NCBI GenBank assembly: GCA_040902105.1
Contig: JBBDXW010000047.1
Coordinates: forward strand, 1-22,182
DNA length: 22,182 bases
Reading direction: 5' to 3'
Source: IDS-8 sp040902105
GTDB lineage: Bacteria; Pseudomonadota; Gammaproteobacteria; Steroidobacterales; Woeseiaceae
Numbering within the stretch: the stretch's first letter is position 1; each line of letters begins with the position of its first letter. Both the position numbers and the translations under genes were made by a program. This document shows, one piece after another, positions 1 through 7,896 of this stretch. The notes under the pieces were generated by a model that had not been told where the DNA came from, searched no databases, and saw only the letters and a program-made list of their open reading frames with translations.

Positions 1-76
1 CTCGTGGAACACCCCCGGACGGCACTCCTGCTCGTGCCAGAGACGAACGAATTCGACTTTGCAGAGGCTCGCTCCC
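1..76. repeat. Dispersed REP-like repeat, copy 1 (truncated by window start)
   Basis: Bases 12-47 match 8155-8190 at 33 of 36 positions, and similarity continues more loosely to the GAGGCTC at 64-70. Both copies lie just past the stop codon of a minus-strand gene (folM here, the DegP-type protease at 8225). In the complete copy the CCCCGGACGGC word is one arm of a long-range hairpin; here the other arm would lie to the left of the window. It could be a REP-type mobile repeat or part of a terminator. No protein-coding role is supported. Confidence 0.6.
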
Positions 77-86
77 TTCGGGACGA

Positions 87-845
87 TTACCAGCCGATGC
101 TGCGGCCGCCGTCGACGGCAATGATCTGTCCCGTTACGTAGGTCGCATCCCGTACCAGGTACAGGACGCAGCCCGCGATGTCGTCCGGCGAGCCGCTGCG
201 GTGCAACGGAATCTGATCCAGGATGCCCTGTTTCACGTCTTCGTTCATGCCGCGTTCCGGCCACAGGATGGCGCCCGGCGCGACACCGTTGACGCGCACC
301 TCCGGTGCCATGTCTTTGGCGAGCGAACGCGTCAGCATCGCGAGTCCGGCTTTCGCAGAACCGTACACGGCATGGTTTCTGAGCGGCCGCTTCGCATGCA
401 CGTCGATGAGATTGACGATTGCACCATTGCGGGTGCGCAGGTGAGGCCAGGCAGCCTGGGCGAGGAACAGGGGTGCTTTCAGGTTTGTATCAAGCAGATC
501 GCTCCATTGTTCATCGGTGATCGTGCCGATCGGCGTCGGATAGAAACTGGACGCATTGTTCACGAGGACGTCCAGTCCACCGGACCAGTCGACCACGGAA
601 CTCACGAGTTCGGCAATTTGGTCGGTACTTCTCAGGTCGGCCCGAAAGACTTGCGCGGAATCAGTTCGCAAACTGACAAGGGCGTCGCGCAATCGGCGCG
701 CTTCGTCGACGGATCCGCGGTAATGAATGGCGACGCTGGCGCCGGCCTGGTGCAGTCGCCTCACGACTGCTGCTCCGATGCGCCGGGCACCTCCGGTGAC
801 GAGCGCTACCTTGCCGTCGAGATTTGCTTCGCGTTGTGTTGACAA
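87..845 (-). CDS. folM: Pteridine reductase, SDR family (FolM/PTR1-like)
   Basis: This 252-residue short-chain dehydrogenase probably reduces dihydropterin or dihydrofolate with NADPH in the cytoplasm. The N-terminal cofactor loop reads TGGARRIG (residues 17-24), the arginine-rich form typical of pteridine reductases. NNAS follows at 96-99. The catalytic set is Asp148, Tyr161 and Lys165. Asp replaces the usual SDR serine and sits 13 residues before the tyrosine, exactly as in Leishmania PTR1 (D181/Y194/K198), which separates it from FabG-like reductases. The only sensible start is TTG at 845, with a weak ribosome site. It diverges from the methyltransferase gene across about 120 AT-rich bases. 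Its exact physiological substrate cannot be read from the sequence. Confidence 0.9.
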   Translation of the reverse strand: MSTQREANLDGKVALVTGGARRIGAAVVRRLHQAGASVAIHYRGSVDEARRLRDALVSLRTDSAQVFRADLRSTDQIAELVSSVVDWSGGLDVLVNNASSFYPTPIGTITDEQWSDLLDTNLKAPLFLAQAAWPHLRTRNGAIVNLIDVHAKRPLRNHAVYGSAKAGLAMLTRSLAKDMAPEVRVNGVAPGAILWPERGMNEDVKQGILDQIPLHRSGSPDDIAGCVLYLVRDATYVTGQIIAVDGGRSIGW

Positions 846-968
846 TTACGACTCTTGAATTGTTACCGATTTGTTTTCCTGATCTATTTCCTGACAAAAA
901 GTTTGCATGTTAGTGCGCCGTCGAAATACATTGTGCCGATTTTGCGCTACCAAGTACACGACGAGCCT
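846..968. promoter_or_regulatory. Divergent promoter region, folM / MidA-like gene
   Basis: The 123 bases between the two divergent starts are clearly AT-richer than their surroundings, as expected for back-to-back promoters. A possible rightward promoter is TTGCAT at 903-908 and TACATT at 927-932, spaced 18 bases, which would give a short leader before the ATG at 969. The boxes are weak and no clear leftward promoter stands out. Confidence 0.3.
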
Positions 969-2159
969 ATGCAACCCGGAGAGAAATCCAGTCCGACTTT
1001 GCCCGAGCCTGACCGAATGAGCCTGGCACACAGCGAGCGTGTCGCGGATTGTATTCGACAGGCTATCGACGCAGCGGGTGGAAGCATCAGCTTCGCGGAA
1101 TTCATGCAGCTCGCGCTTTATGCGCCGGGCCTGGGCTATTACAGCGCAGGCACCGCCAAATTCGGCGTATCCGGCGACTTCGTCACCGCACCGGAAACCT
1201 CGCGCCTGTTCGGCCGGGTCCTGGCCCGACAATGCGCTCCTGTTTTGCGGGCTCTTCCGGAGCAATGCATCGTGGAGATCGGGGCCGGCACAGGGTCGCT
1301 TGCAGCGGAGATGCTCAAAACCCTGGCCCGCCTCGGTGTCGAAGTGACCCGCTATGCAATTCTCGAGATCTCTCCGGATCTTCGCCAACGGCAGGAGGTC
1401 CTGGTCCGTGAGGAAGTTCCGGAACTTGCATCCAGAGTCGAGTGGCTGGACGCCTTACCGGACACATTTACCGGCATTGCGCTTGCGAACGAAGTGGCCG
1501 ATGCGTTGCCGGTAGAGCGATTCCAGAAGATCGGAAACCGCATCATCCAGTACCGCGTAACGGTGGACGGAGACGGCTTTTCCTGGTTGCCGGGGCCCGC
1601 GCCTGAATTTCTCGGGCAGGCAGTCCTGCACATCGAAGACACACTCGGTGCGAGCTTGCCGGACGGCTATGTCTCCGAAGTATCGACCGGTATGGCGGCG
1701 TGGATCGGCGATATCGCCGCAAGAATCGAGCGTGGGTTCGTATTCCTGTTCGACTACGGCGTGACGCGGCGCGAGTATTATGCGGCGGACCGGAACGAAG
1801 GCTGGCTGCGTTGCCACTTTCGTCATCACGCTCACAACGACCCGCTCATCTACCCGGGCATCCAGGATCTGAGTACCTGGGTTGACTTCACAAGCGTCGC
1901 CGAAGGGGCGACGGACGCCGGCATGGACGTCGCCGGTTTCGTCACGCAAGCACAGTTTCTGTTGCACGGCGGACTCGAAACCGAGCTGGCCGATTTCGAG
2001 CGACAGCCGATCGCCGTCCAGGTCGAGCTTTCACGCCAGGTCAAAATGCTGACGCTCCCGGGCGAGATGGGAGAACATTTCAAATGTATGGGACTCAGCA
2101 GGAACCAGGGAATAACGCCGCGGTCATTCGCCGCCTTCGATCGGACACACACATTATGA
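969..2159 (+). CDS. SAM-dependent methyltransferase, MidA/NDUFAF7 family (COG1565, DUF185)
   Basis: A class I methyltransferase of 396 residues from the ATG at 969. The frame is open back to a TTG at 855, but that adds 38 residues of non-family sequence; a second ATG at 1017 is also possible. The family N-terminal motif (YAPGLGYYS) is followed by FVTAPE and the SAM-binding loop EIGAGTGSLA at residues 103-112, then ALANEVADALPVER, the Asn-Glu segment characteristic of this family. The human homologue NDUFAF7 methylates an arginine of complex I subunit NDUFS2; the bacterial substrate is unsettled. The gene stops 28 bases before the chosen uppP start, so the two are probably co-transcribed, although no functional link is obvious. 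Confidence 0.85.
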   Translation: MQPGEKSSPTLPEPDRMSLAHSERVADCIRQAIDAAGGSISFAEFMQLALYAPGLGYYSAGTAKFGVSGDFVTAPETSRLFGRVLARQCAPVLRALPEQCIVEIGAGTGSLAAEMLKTLARLGVEVTRYAILEISPDLRQRQEVLVREEVPELASRVEWLDALPDTFTGIALANEVADALPVERFQKIGNRIIQYRVTVDGDGFSWLPGPAPEFLGQAVLHIEDTLGASLPDGYVSEVSTGMAAWIGDIAARIERGFVFLFDYGVTRREYYAADRNEGWLRCHFRHHAHNDPLIYPGIQDLSTWVDFTSVAEGATDAGMDVAGFVTQAQFLLHGGLETELADFERQPIAVQVELSRQVKMLTLPGEMGEHFKCMGLSRNQGITPRSFAAFDRTHTL

Positions 2160-2187
2160 AAACGAACCATTGCCTTCGGCCTGCCTG

Positions 2188-2985
2188 GTGAGTTGGATCC
2201 AGGTCATCGTTCTCGCCGTCGTTCAGGGGCTGACCGAAGTCCTGCCCATTTCGAGTTCCGGCCATCTGGTGCTCGTGCCGAGTATCTTCGGTTGGTCGGA
2301 CCAGGGGCTGGTTTTCGACGTCGCGGTGCATTTCGGTTCGCTCGGCGCGGTTTGCATTTATTTCCGCAATGACATCGCATCGCTGCTGCACGGTGCCCGC
2401 GAGGTCGTCGCCGGGCGATTCGAGCCGACCGAATCGAGGATGGCGCTGGCAATCGCCATTGGAACCGTGCCGGCAGCAATTACCGGACTGCTGTTGGCCG
2501 GATGGATCGCGGACAACCTGCGCCACCCGTCAGTCGTCGTGGTGACACTGGCGGGTTATGGGATCCTGCTGGCACTTGCCGACCGTTACGGCAAGCGTCG
2601 GCGAATTATCACTGACGTTCGTATTCGCGATGCACTTGTCATTGGACTCGCGCAGGCGCTCTCCCTGGTGCCCGGCACGTCGCGCTCCGGCGTGACCATT
2701 TCAGCCGCGCTGATCCTGGGTTTTCAACGCCGCGACGCCGCGAGGTTTTCATTTCTGTTGTCGGCGCCGGTCATTCTTCTCGCAACTCTGTACGAAGTTG
2801 CGGTGCTCATTGTCGCAGGAGGCGGAGTTGCCTGGGACACCCTTGCCGTGGCTGCGCTGGTCTCGTGCACCGTGGCGTACGCGAGCATCGAATTTTTCAT
2901 GCGCTTCGTGAACGCAATCGGACTGATGCCATTTGTGATGTACAGGCTCGTGCTCGCGGCGGTAATCGCTGTCCTGCTCTTGTGA
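2188..2985 (+). CDS. uppP: Undecaprenyl-diphosphatase (UppP/BacA)
   Basis: Integral inner-membrane phosphatase that converts undecaprenyl diphosphate to the monophosphate, recycling the lipid carrier for peptidoglycan and LPS O-unit synthesis; excess confers bacitracin tolerance. The first conserved signature is QGLTEVLPISSSGHL at residues 13-27 and the second is PGTSRSGVTI about 155 residues later. The rest is a series of hydrophobic membrane segments. I prefer the GTG at 2188 because it places Ser-Trp-Ile-Gln at the N-terminus as in homologues and gives 265 residues (E. coli 273). A TTG at 2170 would add six residues. It follows the methyltransferase gene in the same direction and converges on cca with a 10-base gap. 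Confidence 0.95.
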   Translation: MSWIQVIVLAVVQGLTEVLPISSSGHLVLVPSIFGWSDQGLVFDVAVHFGSLGAVCIYFRNDIASLLHGAREVVAGRFEPTESRMALAIAIGTVPAAITGLLLAGWIADNLRHPSVVVVTLAGYGILLALADRYGKRRRIITDVRIRDALVIGLAQALSLVPGTSRSGVTISAALILGFQRRDAARFSFLLSAPVILLATLYEVAVLIVAGGGVAWDTLAVAALVSCTVAYASIEFFMRFVNAIGLMPFVMYRLVLAAVIAVLLL

Positions 2986-2995
2986 AGTCCGCCGT

Positions 2996-4246
2996 TCAAG
3001 GCCCCGATACGGTTCCAGCGTCTTTGAATTCGCTTTTGAATTGACCGATCGCCTGCAGGCGTTTCCGCCGCAGCGCCTCGCCAATCTGCGCCCCGTTCAT
3101 GTCTTGCATGGCGAGCTCCCGGCCGGACATGGCTGCAGCAGCCTGAAGCGCTCCGCGGAAGTACTGTGCCTGCGGGTAGGGGCGCTGCTCGAAACCGGTC
3201 CTGCCGCGTGAGTCGGCTTCGCAGGCCAGGAGAAATTTGTCGAAACGCCCGGGGCGCCTGAAGGCATCCGTGCACTCCAGCACTTTGAGCATTGTCGCTG
3301 CGCGCAGTTCAAACGCCTTATGGCAGTGGCCGTGAAATTCGGCGACGGCAAGGGCAAGCTCCCGGCAAGCCGTCGGGATCGGCATCCTGCCAGCCATTGA
3401 CTTGATCAGCCTTACGCTGCGACGCTCGTGCCCCGGATGGCTCGGCAACCTGTCCTTGGGCGTGCTGGCCTTGCCTAGGTCATGCACCAGCGCCGCGAAC
3501 CGTACGTCCACTTCTTCACTGAGCAGGGCTGCCTGCTCGACCACCATCAACGCATGCACGCCGCAGTCAATTTCCGGATGCCATTGCTCGGGCTGCGGCA
3601 CACCGAACAATGCATCGATCTCCGGAAAGACGACCGCAAGCGCGCCGCACTGTCTCAGGATCTCGAAAAAGACTCTTGGCCGCGCGGAGGCGAGGGAGGC
3701 TTCACATTCCTTCCATACCCGGTGTGGAACGAGTTCATCGGCCTCGCCGTTACTGACCATTTCGGACATCAGCGCCAGCGTTTCGTCGGCCAGTCGGAAG
3801 CCCAACGGTGCAAATCGCGCGGCAAACTTCGCGACTCGCAGTATCCGCACGGGATCTTCTGTAAAGGACCCGGAAACGTGGCGCAGGACCCGCTGTTCCA
3901 GATCCCGAAGTCCGTTGAACGGGTCCAGTAGTTCGCCGTTCGCGTCTTTCGCCATCGCGTTGACGGTCAGGTCTCGCCGGCGCAGATCGTCCTCAATGGT
4001 CACGTCCGGTGACGACCGGAATTCGAAGCCGCGATAACCGGGCCCGGTTTTGCGTTCGGTTCGCGCCAGTGCGTATTCTTCACCGGTCTCGGGATGCAGG
4101 AATACCGGGAAGTCCTTGCCGACCTGGCGGTATCCGAGCGACTTGAGTTCCTCCGGCGTCGCACCCACGACGCACCAGTCGCGTTCTGTCACCGGAAGAC
4201 CGAGTTGTTCGTCCCGCACTGCGCCGCCGACCAGGTACACTTCCAT
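2996..4246 (-). CDS. cca: Multifunctional CCA protein (tRNA nucleotidyltransferase with HD domain)
   Basis: Adds or repairs the 3' CCA end of tRNAs without a template. From the ATG at 4246 it is 416 residues and aligns with E. coli Cca along its whole length. It has YLVGGAVRD at residues 4-12, then Glu21-Arg-Asp23 at the metal-binding DxD position (Glu for the first Asp, a conservative change), EDDLRRRDLTVNA, and the EDPVRILR neck helix. The C-terminal half carries the HD phosphohydrolase region (HPEIDCGVHALM and VHDLGKASTP), which marks the gammaproteobacterial type with added phosphatase/phosphodiesterase activity. The frame extends seven codons upstream to 4267, but the homologous start is MEVYLVGG. 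It converges on uppP. Confidence 0.96.
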   Translation of the reverse strand: MEVYLVGGAVRDEQLGLPVTERDWCVVGATPEELKSLGYRQVGKDFPVFLHPETGEEYALARTERKTGPGYRGFEFRSSPDVTIEDDLRRRDLTVNAMAKDANGELLDPFNGLRDLEQRVLRHVSGSFTEDPVRILRVAKFAARFAPLGFRLADETLALMSEMVSNGEADELVPHRVWKECEASLASARPRVFFEILRQCGALAVVFPEIDALFGVPQPEQWHPEIDCGVHALMVVEQAALLSEEVDVRFAALVHDLGKASTPKDRLPSHPGHERRSVRLIKSMAGRMPIPTACRELALAVAEFHGHCHKAFELRAATMLKVLECTDAFRRPGRFDKFLLACEADSRGRTGFEQRPYPQAQYFRGALQAAAAMSGRELAMQDMNGAQIGEALRRKRLQAIGQFKSEFKDAGTVSGP

Positions 4247-4295
4247 GCCCGTGATTCTAGCCCGCATTATTCTTGAACAGTTAGGTCGGTGGATA

Positions 4296-4414
4296 GCGGA
4301 GCGTCGCCGGGGGAGGGCTTTTCAGGAACGCTGTGAACCCATCCATGGGGGCTTCGCAAAAACATCCCTGTTTTTGACGATCCTGGAAAGCCCTCCCCCC
4401 AAGCGACGCTCCGC
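4296..4414. repeat. 119-bp palindromic dispersed element (family B), complete copy
   Basis: A nested imperfect palindrome. The outer arms GCGGAGCGTCGC (4296-4307) and GCGACGCTCCGC (4403-4414) are perfect complements. Inside them 4309-4327 pairs with 4381-4399 with one G-T mismatch. At the centre AAAAACA-TCCC-TGTTTTT (4358-4375) forms a small hairpin, and CCCATCCATGGG (4338-4349) is itself palindromic. The flank GGTGGATAGCGGAG at 4288-4301 is nearly identical to 22096-22109, where a second copy starts. It lies between the divergent cca and peptidase genes. It has no coding capacity of its own, so a non-autonomous mobile repeat or structured RNA element is the best reading. Confidence 0.8.
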
Positions 4415-4578
4415 CAATACGCTGTGCCAGTCCGATCGACGCTCCGCCCGGACGACGTGCGAATCCCTTTCTGGCCGCAGCGTCGTGGCGCGCAATCGAG
4501 CCTATTGACGCTCCGCTTGCTCTTACAGGTTCGCCGTCCGCGTAGTCCGTCACGGAAATCGAACTGTGATGTGCGACC
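4415..4578. other. Intergenic stretch with short GACGCTCCGC repeats
   Basis: The decamer GACGCTCCGC, part of the right arm of the palindromic element (4405-4414), recurs at 4438-4447 and 4507-4516. Its complement lies in the left arm at 4296-4305. These look like eroded or partial pieces of the neighbouring element. An open frame on the minus strand (4281-4682) exists only because of these repeats. I see no clear promoter for the downstream peptidase. Confidence 0.5.
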
Positions 4579-5709
4579 ATGGCACGGGTCGCCTCAATCG
4601 GAACTCCTCGTTCAAACCGATCTTTGGAAAACGTAATTTTGTCGACGCTGGAAAAAAATGCGACAAATCGACGCGGAATCAAGCTGCTGGGCGGCGTGCT
4701 TTCTGTCGCCGCGCTTTTCGTGCTGGAAGGCTGTTATTACATGCAGGCGATCCGTGGACACATGGATGTGATGCACCGCCGGCGATCGGTTGCGGAAGTG
4801 CTTGACGACCCGCTGGCGCCGGAGGATCTCAAAGAGCGTCTGAAACTGGTGCAGGACGCGCGGCGGTTTTCCGTCGACGACTTGCAGCTCCCCGACAACG
4901 CCAGTTATCGAAGCTACGCGGATCTCGAGCGGGAGTTCGTCGTCTGGAACGTGCTGGCGGCGCCGGAGTTTTCGTTGCAGGCGAGACAGTGGTGCTTCCC
5001 GGTCGCGGGATGCGTTGCCTATCGCGGCTATTTTTCGAAAGAGGCGGCGTACAGGGAAGCCGAAAACCTCAGTGACGACGGGTACGACGTCGCTGTTGGC
5101 GGCGTGTCCGCCTACTCGACGCTTGGCCGATTCTCCGATCCGGTGTTAAACACGATGATGCGCTGGAACGACACGGATCTCGTTGCGACGTTATTCCACG
5201 AACTCGCGCATCAGAAGGTGTACGTCAAGAACGATACGCAGTTCAACGAATCGTTCGCGACGGCAGTGGCCGAGATCGGAATTGAGCGCTGGTTCGCTGA
5301 CCGTGGCGAGGCAGGCTTGCTGGACGAATATCTGGACCGAAAGGCGTTGCGCCGGCAGATGCTTCAATTGGTTGAAGAAGGGAGGATCGAACTTGCAGTG
5401 CTTTACGATTCGGCGCTCGAAGAGCCTGAAATGCGGCGGGAGAAACATGCCGTACTGGACCGGCTGTCGAGCGATGTGAACCATCTGCTGTCGAGCAACG
5501 GCGCAAACGCGCCGGGTTGGCTTGCCGGCTACCTGAACAATGCCAGACTGGTCTCGTTGGGCCTCTACGAGGGCTGGCTGCCGGCGTTCCGCGCGCTTTA
5601 CAAGGAGTGCAACGGGAAGCTCGCCTGTTTCTATGACCGGACTCGAGAACTTGCCGAGCTGCCGCAGGCTGAACGCTATGCGCGGCTGATACTGCTGGAG
5701 CAAAAATAA
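4579..5709 (+). CDS. Predicted aminopeptidase, HExxH zinc lipoprotein (PF10023/COG4324 type)
   Basis: This looks like the predicted-aminopeptidase family of secreted or lipid-anchored zinc peptidases; substrates are unknown. From the ATG at 4579 it has 376 residues. A basic stretch (NRRGIK) and hydrophobic core lead to Cys52 in FVLEGC, followed by YYMQAIRGHMDVM, the usual family opening. Glu at the -2 lipobox position is unusual, so lipidation is likely but not certain. FHELAHQKVYV holds the zinc site His207-Glu208-x-x-His211, with Glu224 (NESFATAVAE) as the probable third ligand. A TTG at 4639 is an alternative start giving a more normal signal-peptide length (Cys32); neither start has a good ribosome site. 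The gene converges on slt across the inverted repeat. Confidence 0.8.
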   Translation: MARVASIGTPRSNRSLENVILSTLEKNATNRRGIKLLGGVLSVAALFVLEGCYYMQAIRGHMDVMHRRRSVAEVLDDPLAPEDLKERLKLVQDARRFSVDDLQLPDNASYRSYADLEREFVVWNVLAAPEFSLQARQWCFPVAGCVAYRGYFSKEAAYREAENLSDDGYDVAVGGVSAYSTLGRFSDPVLNTMMRWNDTDLVATLFHELAHQKVYVKNDTQFNESFATAVAEIGIERWFADRGEAGLLDEYLDRKALRRQMLQLVEEGRIELAVLYDSALEEPEMRREKHAVLDRLSSDVNHLLSSNGANAPGWLAGYLNNARLVSLGLYEGWLPAFRALYKECNGKLACFYDRTRELAELPQAERYARLILLEQK

Positions 5710-5727
5710 AGCGGGAAACTCCCAGCG

Positions 5728-5882
5728 AAAAAAGGGGACAGTGACCTTAATTGGGCAAAAAGGGGACAGTGACCTTAATTGCGGGTTGCGAAAAAGGGGA
5801 CGGCGCAATTAAGGTCACTGTCCCCTTTTTGCCCAATTAAGGTCACTGTCCCCTTTTCTGTGTCCCCTTTTCTGTCCCCTTT
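5728..5882. repeat. GGGGACAG repeat cluster with a 52-bp perfect inverted repeat
   Basis: A unit of about 25-27 bases beginning AAAAGGGGACAGTGACC occurs twice in tandem (5730-5756 and 5757-5781). The same pair occurs inverted at 5806-5857, making perfect 52-bp arms (5730-5781 against 5806-5857) around a 24-base loop. Partial units follow: GGGGAC again in the loop (5796-5801) and two more GTCCCCTTTT words at 5862 and 5874, giving seven copies of the GGGGAC core. The cluster lies between the convergent peptidase and slt genes and runs into the slt reading frame. Similar GGGGACAG repeats are, from memory, often found near IS200-like/REP-associated Y1 transposases; no such gene is present here. 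The long stem could also act as a two-way terminator. Confidence 0.9.
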
Positions 5883-7869
5883 TCCGGAGTCCAGTTTCCC
5901 GTTCGGCATCAGCCAGTAGCTGAGTCGGTCCGGGATCGATCGCGTTCAGGTCTGCCGACAGACGCCTCATCTCTCCGGTCAGCCGCCAGTGAAATATCGC
6001 GTCGTTGGCAAGTACCCCGCGTACGTAGGCGCGAGTTTCGTTGTATGGAATGTTTTCAATCCAGATTCGGGCGTCGAGACGTTCCGAATCCGGCAGCCAT
6101 TTTTCGACTCGCAGCGGTCCCGCGTTGTACGCGGCTGTAGCAAGCACACGGTTGTCGCCGAAGCGCTGCAGCATCTTGCCGAGATAGTGGGTGCCCAGGC
6201 GGATATTGCTGTCGGGATCCGTCAGGGTGTCCAGGCCGGCATACAGCAGGTTGATTTCTGCCGCCGTGCGGCGCCCGGTCTCGGGCATCAGTTGCATCAC
6301 TCCGACGGCGCCCGCCATCGAGCGAATGTCCGTCATGAACAGGCTTTCGCTTCGCGCCACGCCATAGGCCCAGCTGTACGGAATCTGCGCGTTGGCCGAG
6401 TAGGCCTCGAATTGTTCGCGGTAGGGCAGCGGGTAACGAATTTCGAGGTCGTCGTAGCGACCGACCGAAGCCGCCGTTGCAATCGCCCTGGAGTGCCAGT
6501 TCCAGCGATGTGCAAGTATGGATGCTTGAGCCTTTTCGTCCGCCTGGAGCAGGCTGACGGCGTCGTCCCACTCTGATCGGCCGCGACTCTCGAGTCCGAC
6601 GAAATAAAGCTCGCGCGCGCGGACCAGCGCAGGAAGCCGTTCGAGGTTGTGGAGGACCTCATTGTCCGCATCCATCGAGGTATGCGACCAGGCGTAGTCG
6701 AGGTCGAGTTCATCGGCCGCAAGGAAGCCGTAGTAACTGCGCTCTGCCGCGAGTGTCTCCAGAATCGTTGCTGCTTTCGCGGTTTCGCCGGATGCCTTGA
6801 GAGCGATGGCGCGCCAGTATTGCCATTCTTCATCCTGACGCTCGTCCTCCGGCAGCTCTTCGATCTTCTTGATGACGTTTTGCCAGGCGCGTTGACGCAG
6901 CGCGCAACGAACAAGCCAGCGTGCAACTTCAGTATCGGTCGCCGCGTCGCTGAGATCGCGCAGCATGTCAAAAGCTTCGGGCCGGTGCTGGCGGGCGGCC
7001 CACAAGGCAATGTGTCGCGACAGGTCCGCTGCCTGTTGCGGCGTGAACGCATGTCGCGTGCGAACGTTCTGCCAGTGGTCGGATGCCAGCAGTGCATCGT
7101 CGTAAGTGAGGCGTTCGATCGCATAGACCAGTTGCCGGCGCCAGGTATCGCCGTCGCCCTGCTCGCCGGCGCCGTGCAGAAAGGCGTCGGCTGAATCCCG
7201 TGCCGCAATCCAGCGATCGGCTTCCTCGACAAAACGCTCGTCCAGCGATCGCGACAGGTATCTCGCGAGGGAAAACTCCCGGTCCGCTATCGCAAGCTCG
7301 AAACGTTCCCGATAAAGCTGCTCGTCGAGCAGTCCGGCGCCGCGCAGATAGTCGAACACCGGATCGCACTCATCGGCCTGACTTTTGCCGACCAGCCACA
7401 GCTTGCGAGCACGATTGGCAACGTCGTCTCCGCCGCCCGCGAGAATTCTGGCATGCAACGCCAGGCAGTCGAGTTTCGCGATATCGAGGCCCTGGTAGTA
7501 GCTCCGGTAAATCTCAAGGTATTCGGGGAAGCGTTCGCTCGCTGCGAGGTGCAACGCGAATCGGTAGCGCAGTTCCCGAGCCGGTTTAAGCATGCCGTAC
7601 TGCCCGAGAAACTCATGAATTTCGGCTGGGGCATCGAGATGCACCCGGAGCCACGCGGCCCGTAGGTCAGGCCACAGAACGTACCCTTTGAGTAGCGACT
7701 CCTTCCCGGCGGCCGGCGCCCAGTTGCCAAGCTCGGCCTCCGCGTAGACTTCGCGAAACGCCGCCCGTTGCTCCTCGACACTCGCGGCCGACGCGGCCGG
7801 GTGGAAGCCGCAGGAGAATGCTGCGGCTACCAGGACAAGCGCGAGATCTATTCGCCGTATTGCGTGCAT
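5815..7869 (-). CDS. slt: Soluble lytic murein transglycosylase (Slt70 family), C-terminus altered by repeat
   Basis: A periplasmic enzyme that cleaves the MurNAc-GlcNAc bond of peptidoglycan with formation of 1,6-anhydromuramic acid. The 684-residue product has a signal peptide (basic start, LALVLVAAAF core, cleavage near AASA-AS), a long alpha-helical superhelix of roughly residues 30-470, and a C-terminal catalytic domain. ARSESLF contains the catalytic Glu508, followed by AGAVGVMQLMPETGRRTA and later AAYNAGP, which match Slt70. The last 23 residues (from RKRGQKRG) are encoded by the GGGGACAG repeats, and the stop codon at 5815-5817 lies inside the inverted repeat, so the native end was probably near residue 661. 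The catalytic domain is untouched and the enzyme should be active. Confidence 0.93.
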   Translation of the reverse strand: MHAIRRIDLALVLVAAAFSCGFHPAASAASVEEQRAAFREVYAEAELGNWAPAAGKESLLKGYVLWPDLRAAWLRVHLDAPAEIHEFLGQYGMLKPARELRYRFALHLAASERFPEYLEIYRSYYQGLDIAKLDCLALHARILAGGGDDVANRARKLWLVGKSQADECDPVFDYLRGAGLLDEQLYRERFELAIADREFSLARYLSRSLDERFVEEADRWIAARDSADAFLHGAGEQGDGDTWRRQLVYAIERLTYDDALLASDHWQNVRTRHAFTPQQAADLSRHIALWAARQHRPEAFDMLRDLSDAATDTEVARWLVRCALRQRAWQNVIKKIEELPEDERQDEEWQYWRAIALKASGETAKAATILETLAAERSYYGFLAADELDLDYAWSHTSMDADNEVLHNLERLPALVRARELYFVGLESRGRSEWDDAVSLLQADEKAQASILAHRWNWHSRAIATAASVGRYDDLEIRYPLPYREQFEAYSANAQIPYSWAYGVARSESLFMTDIRSMAGAVGVMQLMPETGRRTAAEINLLYAGLDTLTDPDSNIRLGTHYLGKMLQRFGDNRVLATAAYNAGPLRVEKWLPDSERLDARIWIENIPYNETRAYVRGVLANDAIFHWRLTGEMRRLSADLNAIDPGPTQLLADAERETGLRKRGQKRGHRKGDSDLNWAKRGQ

Positions 7870-7896
7870 TCGTGTATGCCAGTCCTGTTTGCCTGG

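Noticed and set aside
855..968. N-terminal extension of the MidA-like protein from the TTG at 855
   Set aside because: It is encoded by the AT-rich divergent promoter region and does not resemble the family N-terminus.
3402..4037. Plus-strand serine/arginine-rich frame
   Set aside because: Shadow of cca, which aligns full length with E. coli Cca.
4281..4682. Minus-strand 133-codon frame with repeated GGASIG
   Set aside because: Its sequence comes from the palindromic element and its satellite repeats and it overlaps the start of the peptidase gene; no protein family is recognisable.
5728..5882. CRISPR array
   Set aside because: Units are adjacent or inverted with no regular unique spacers and no cas genes.
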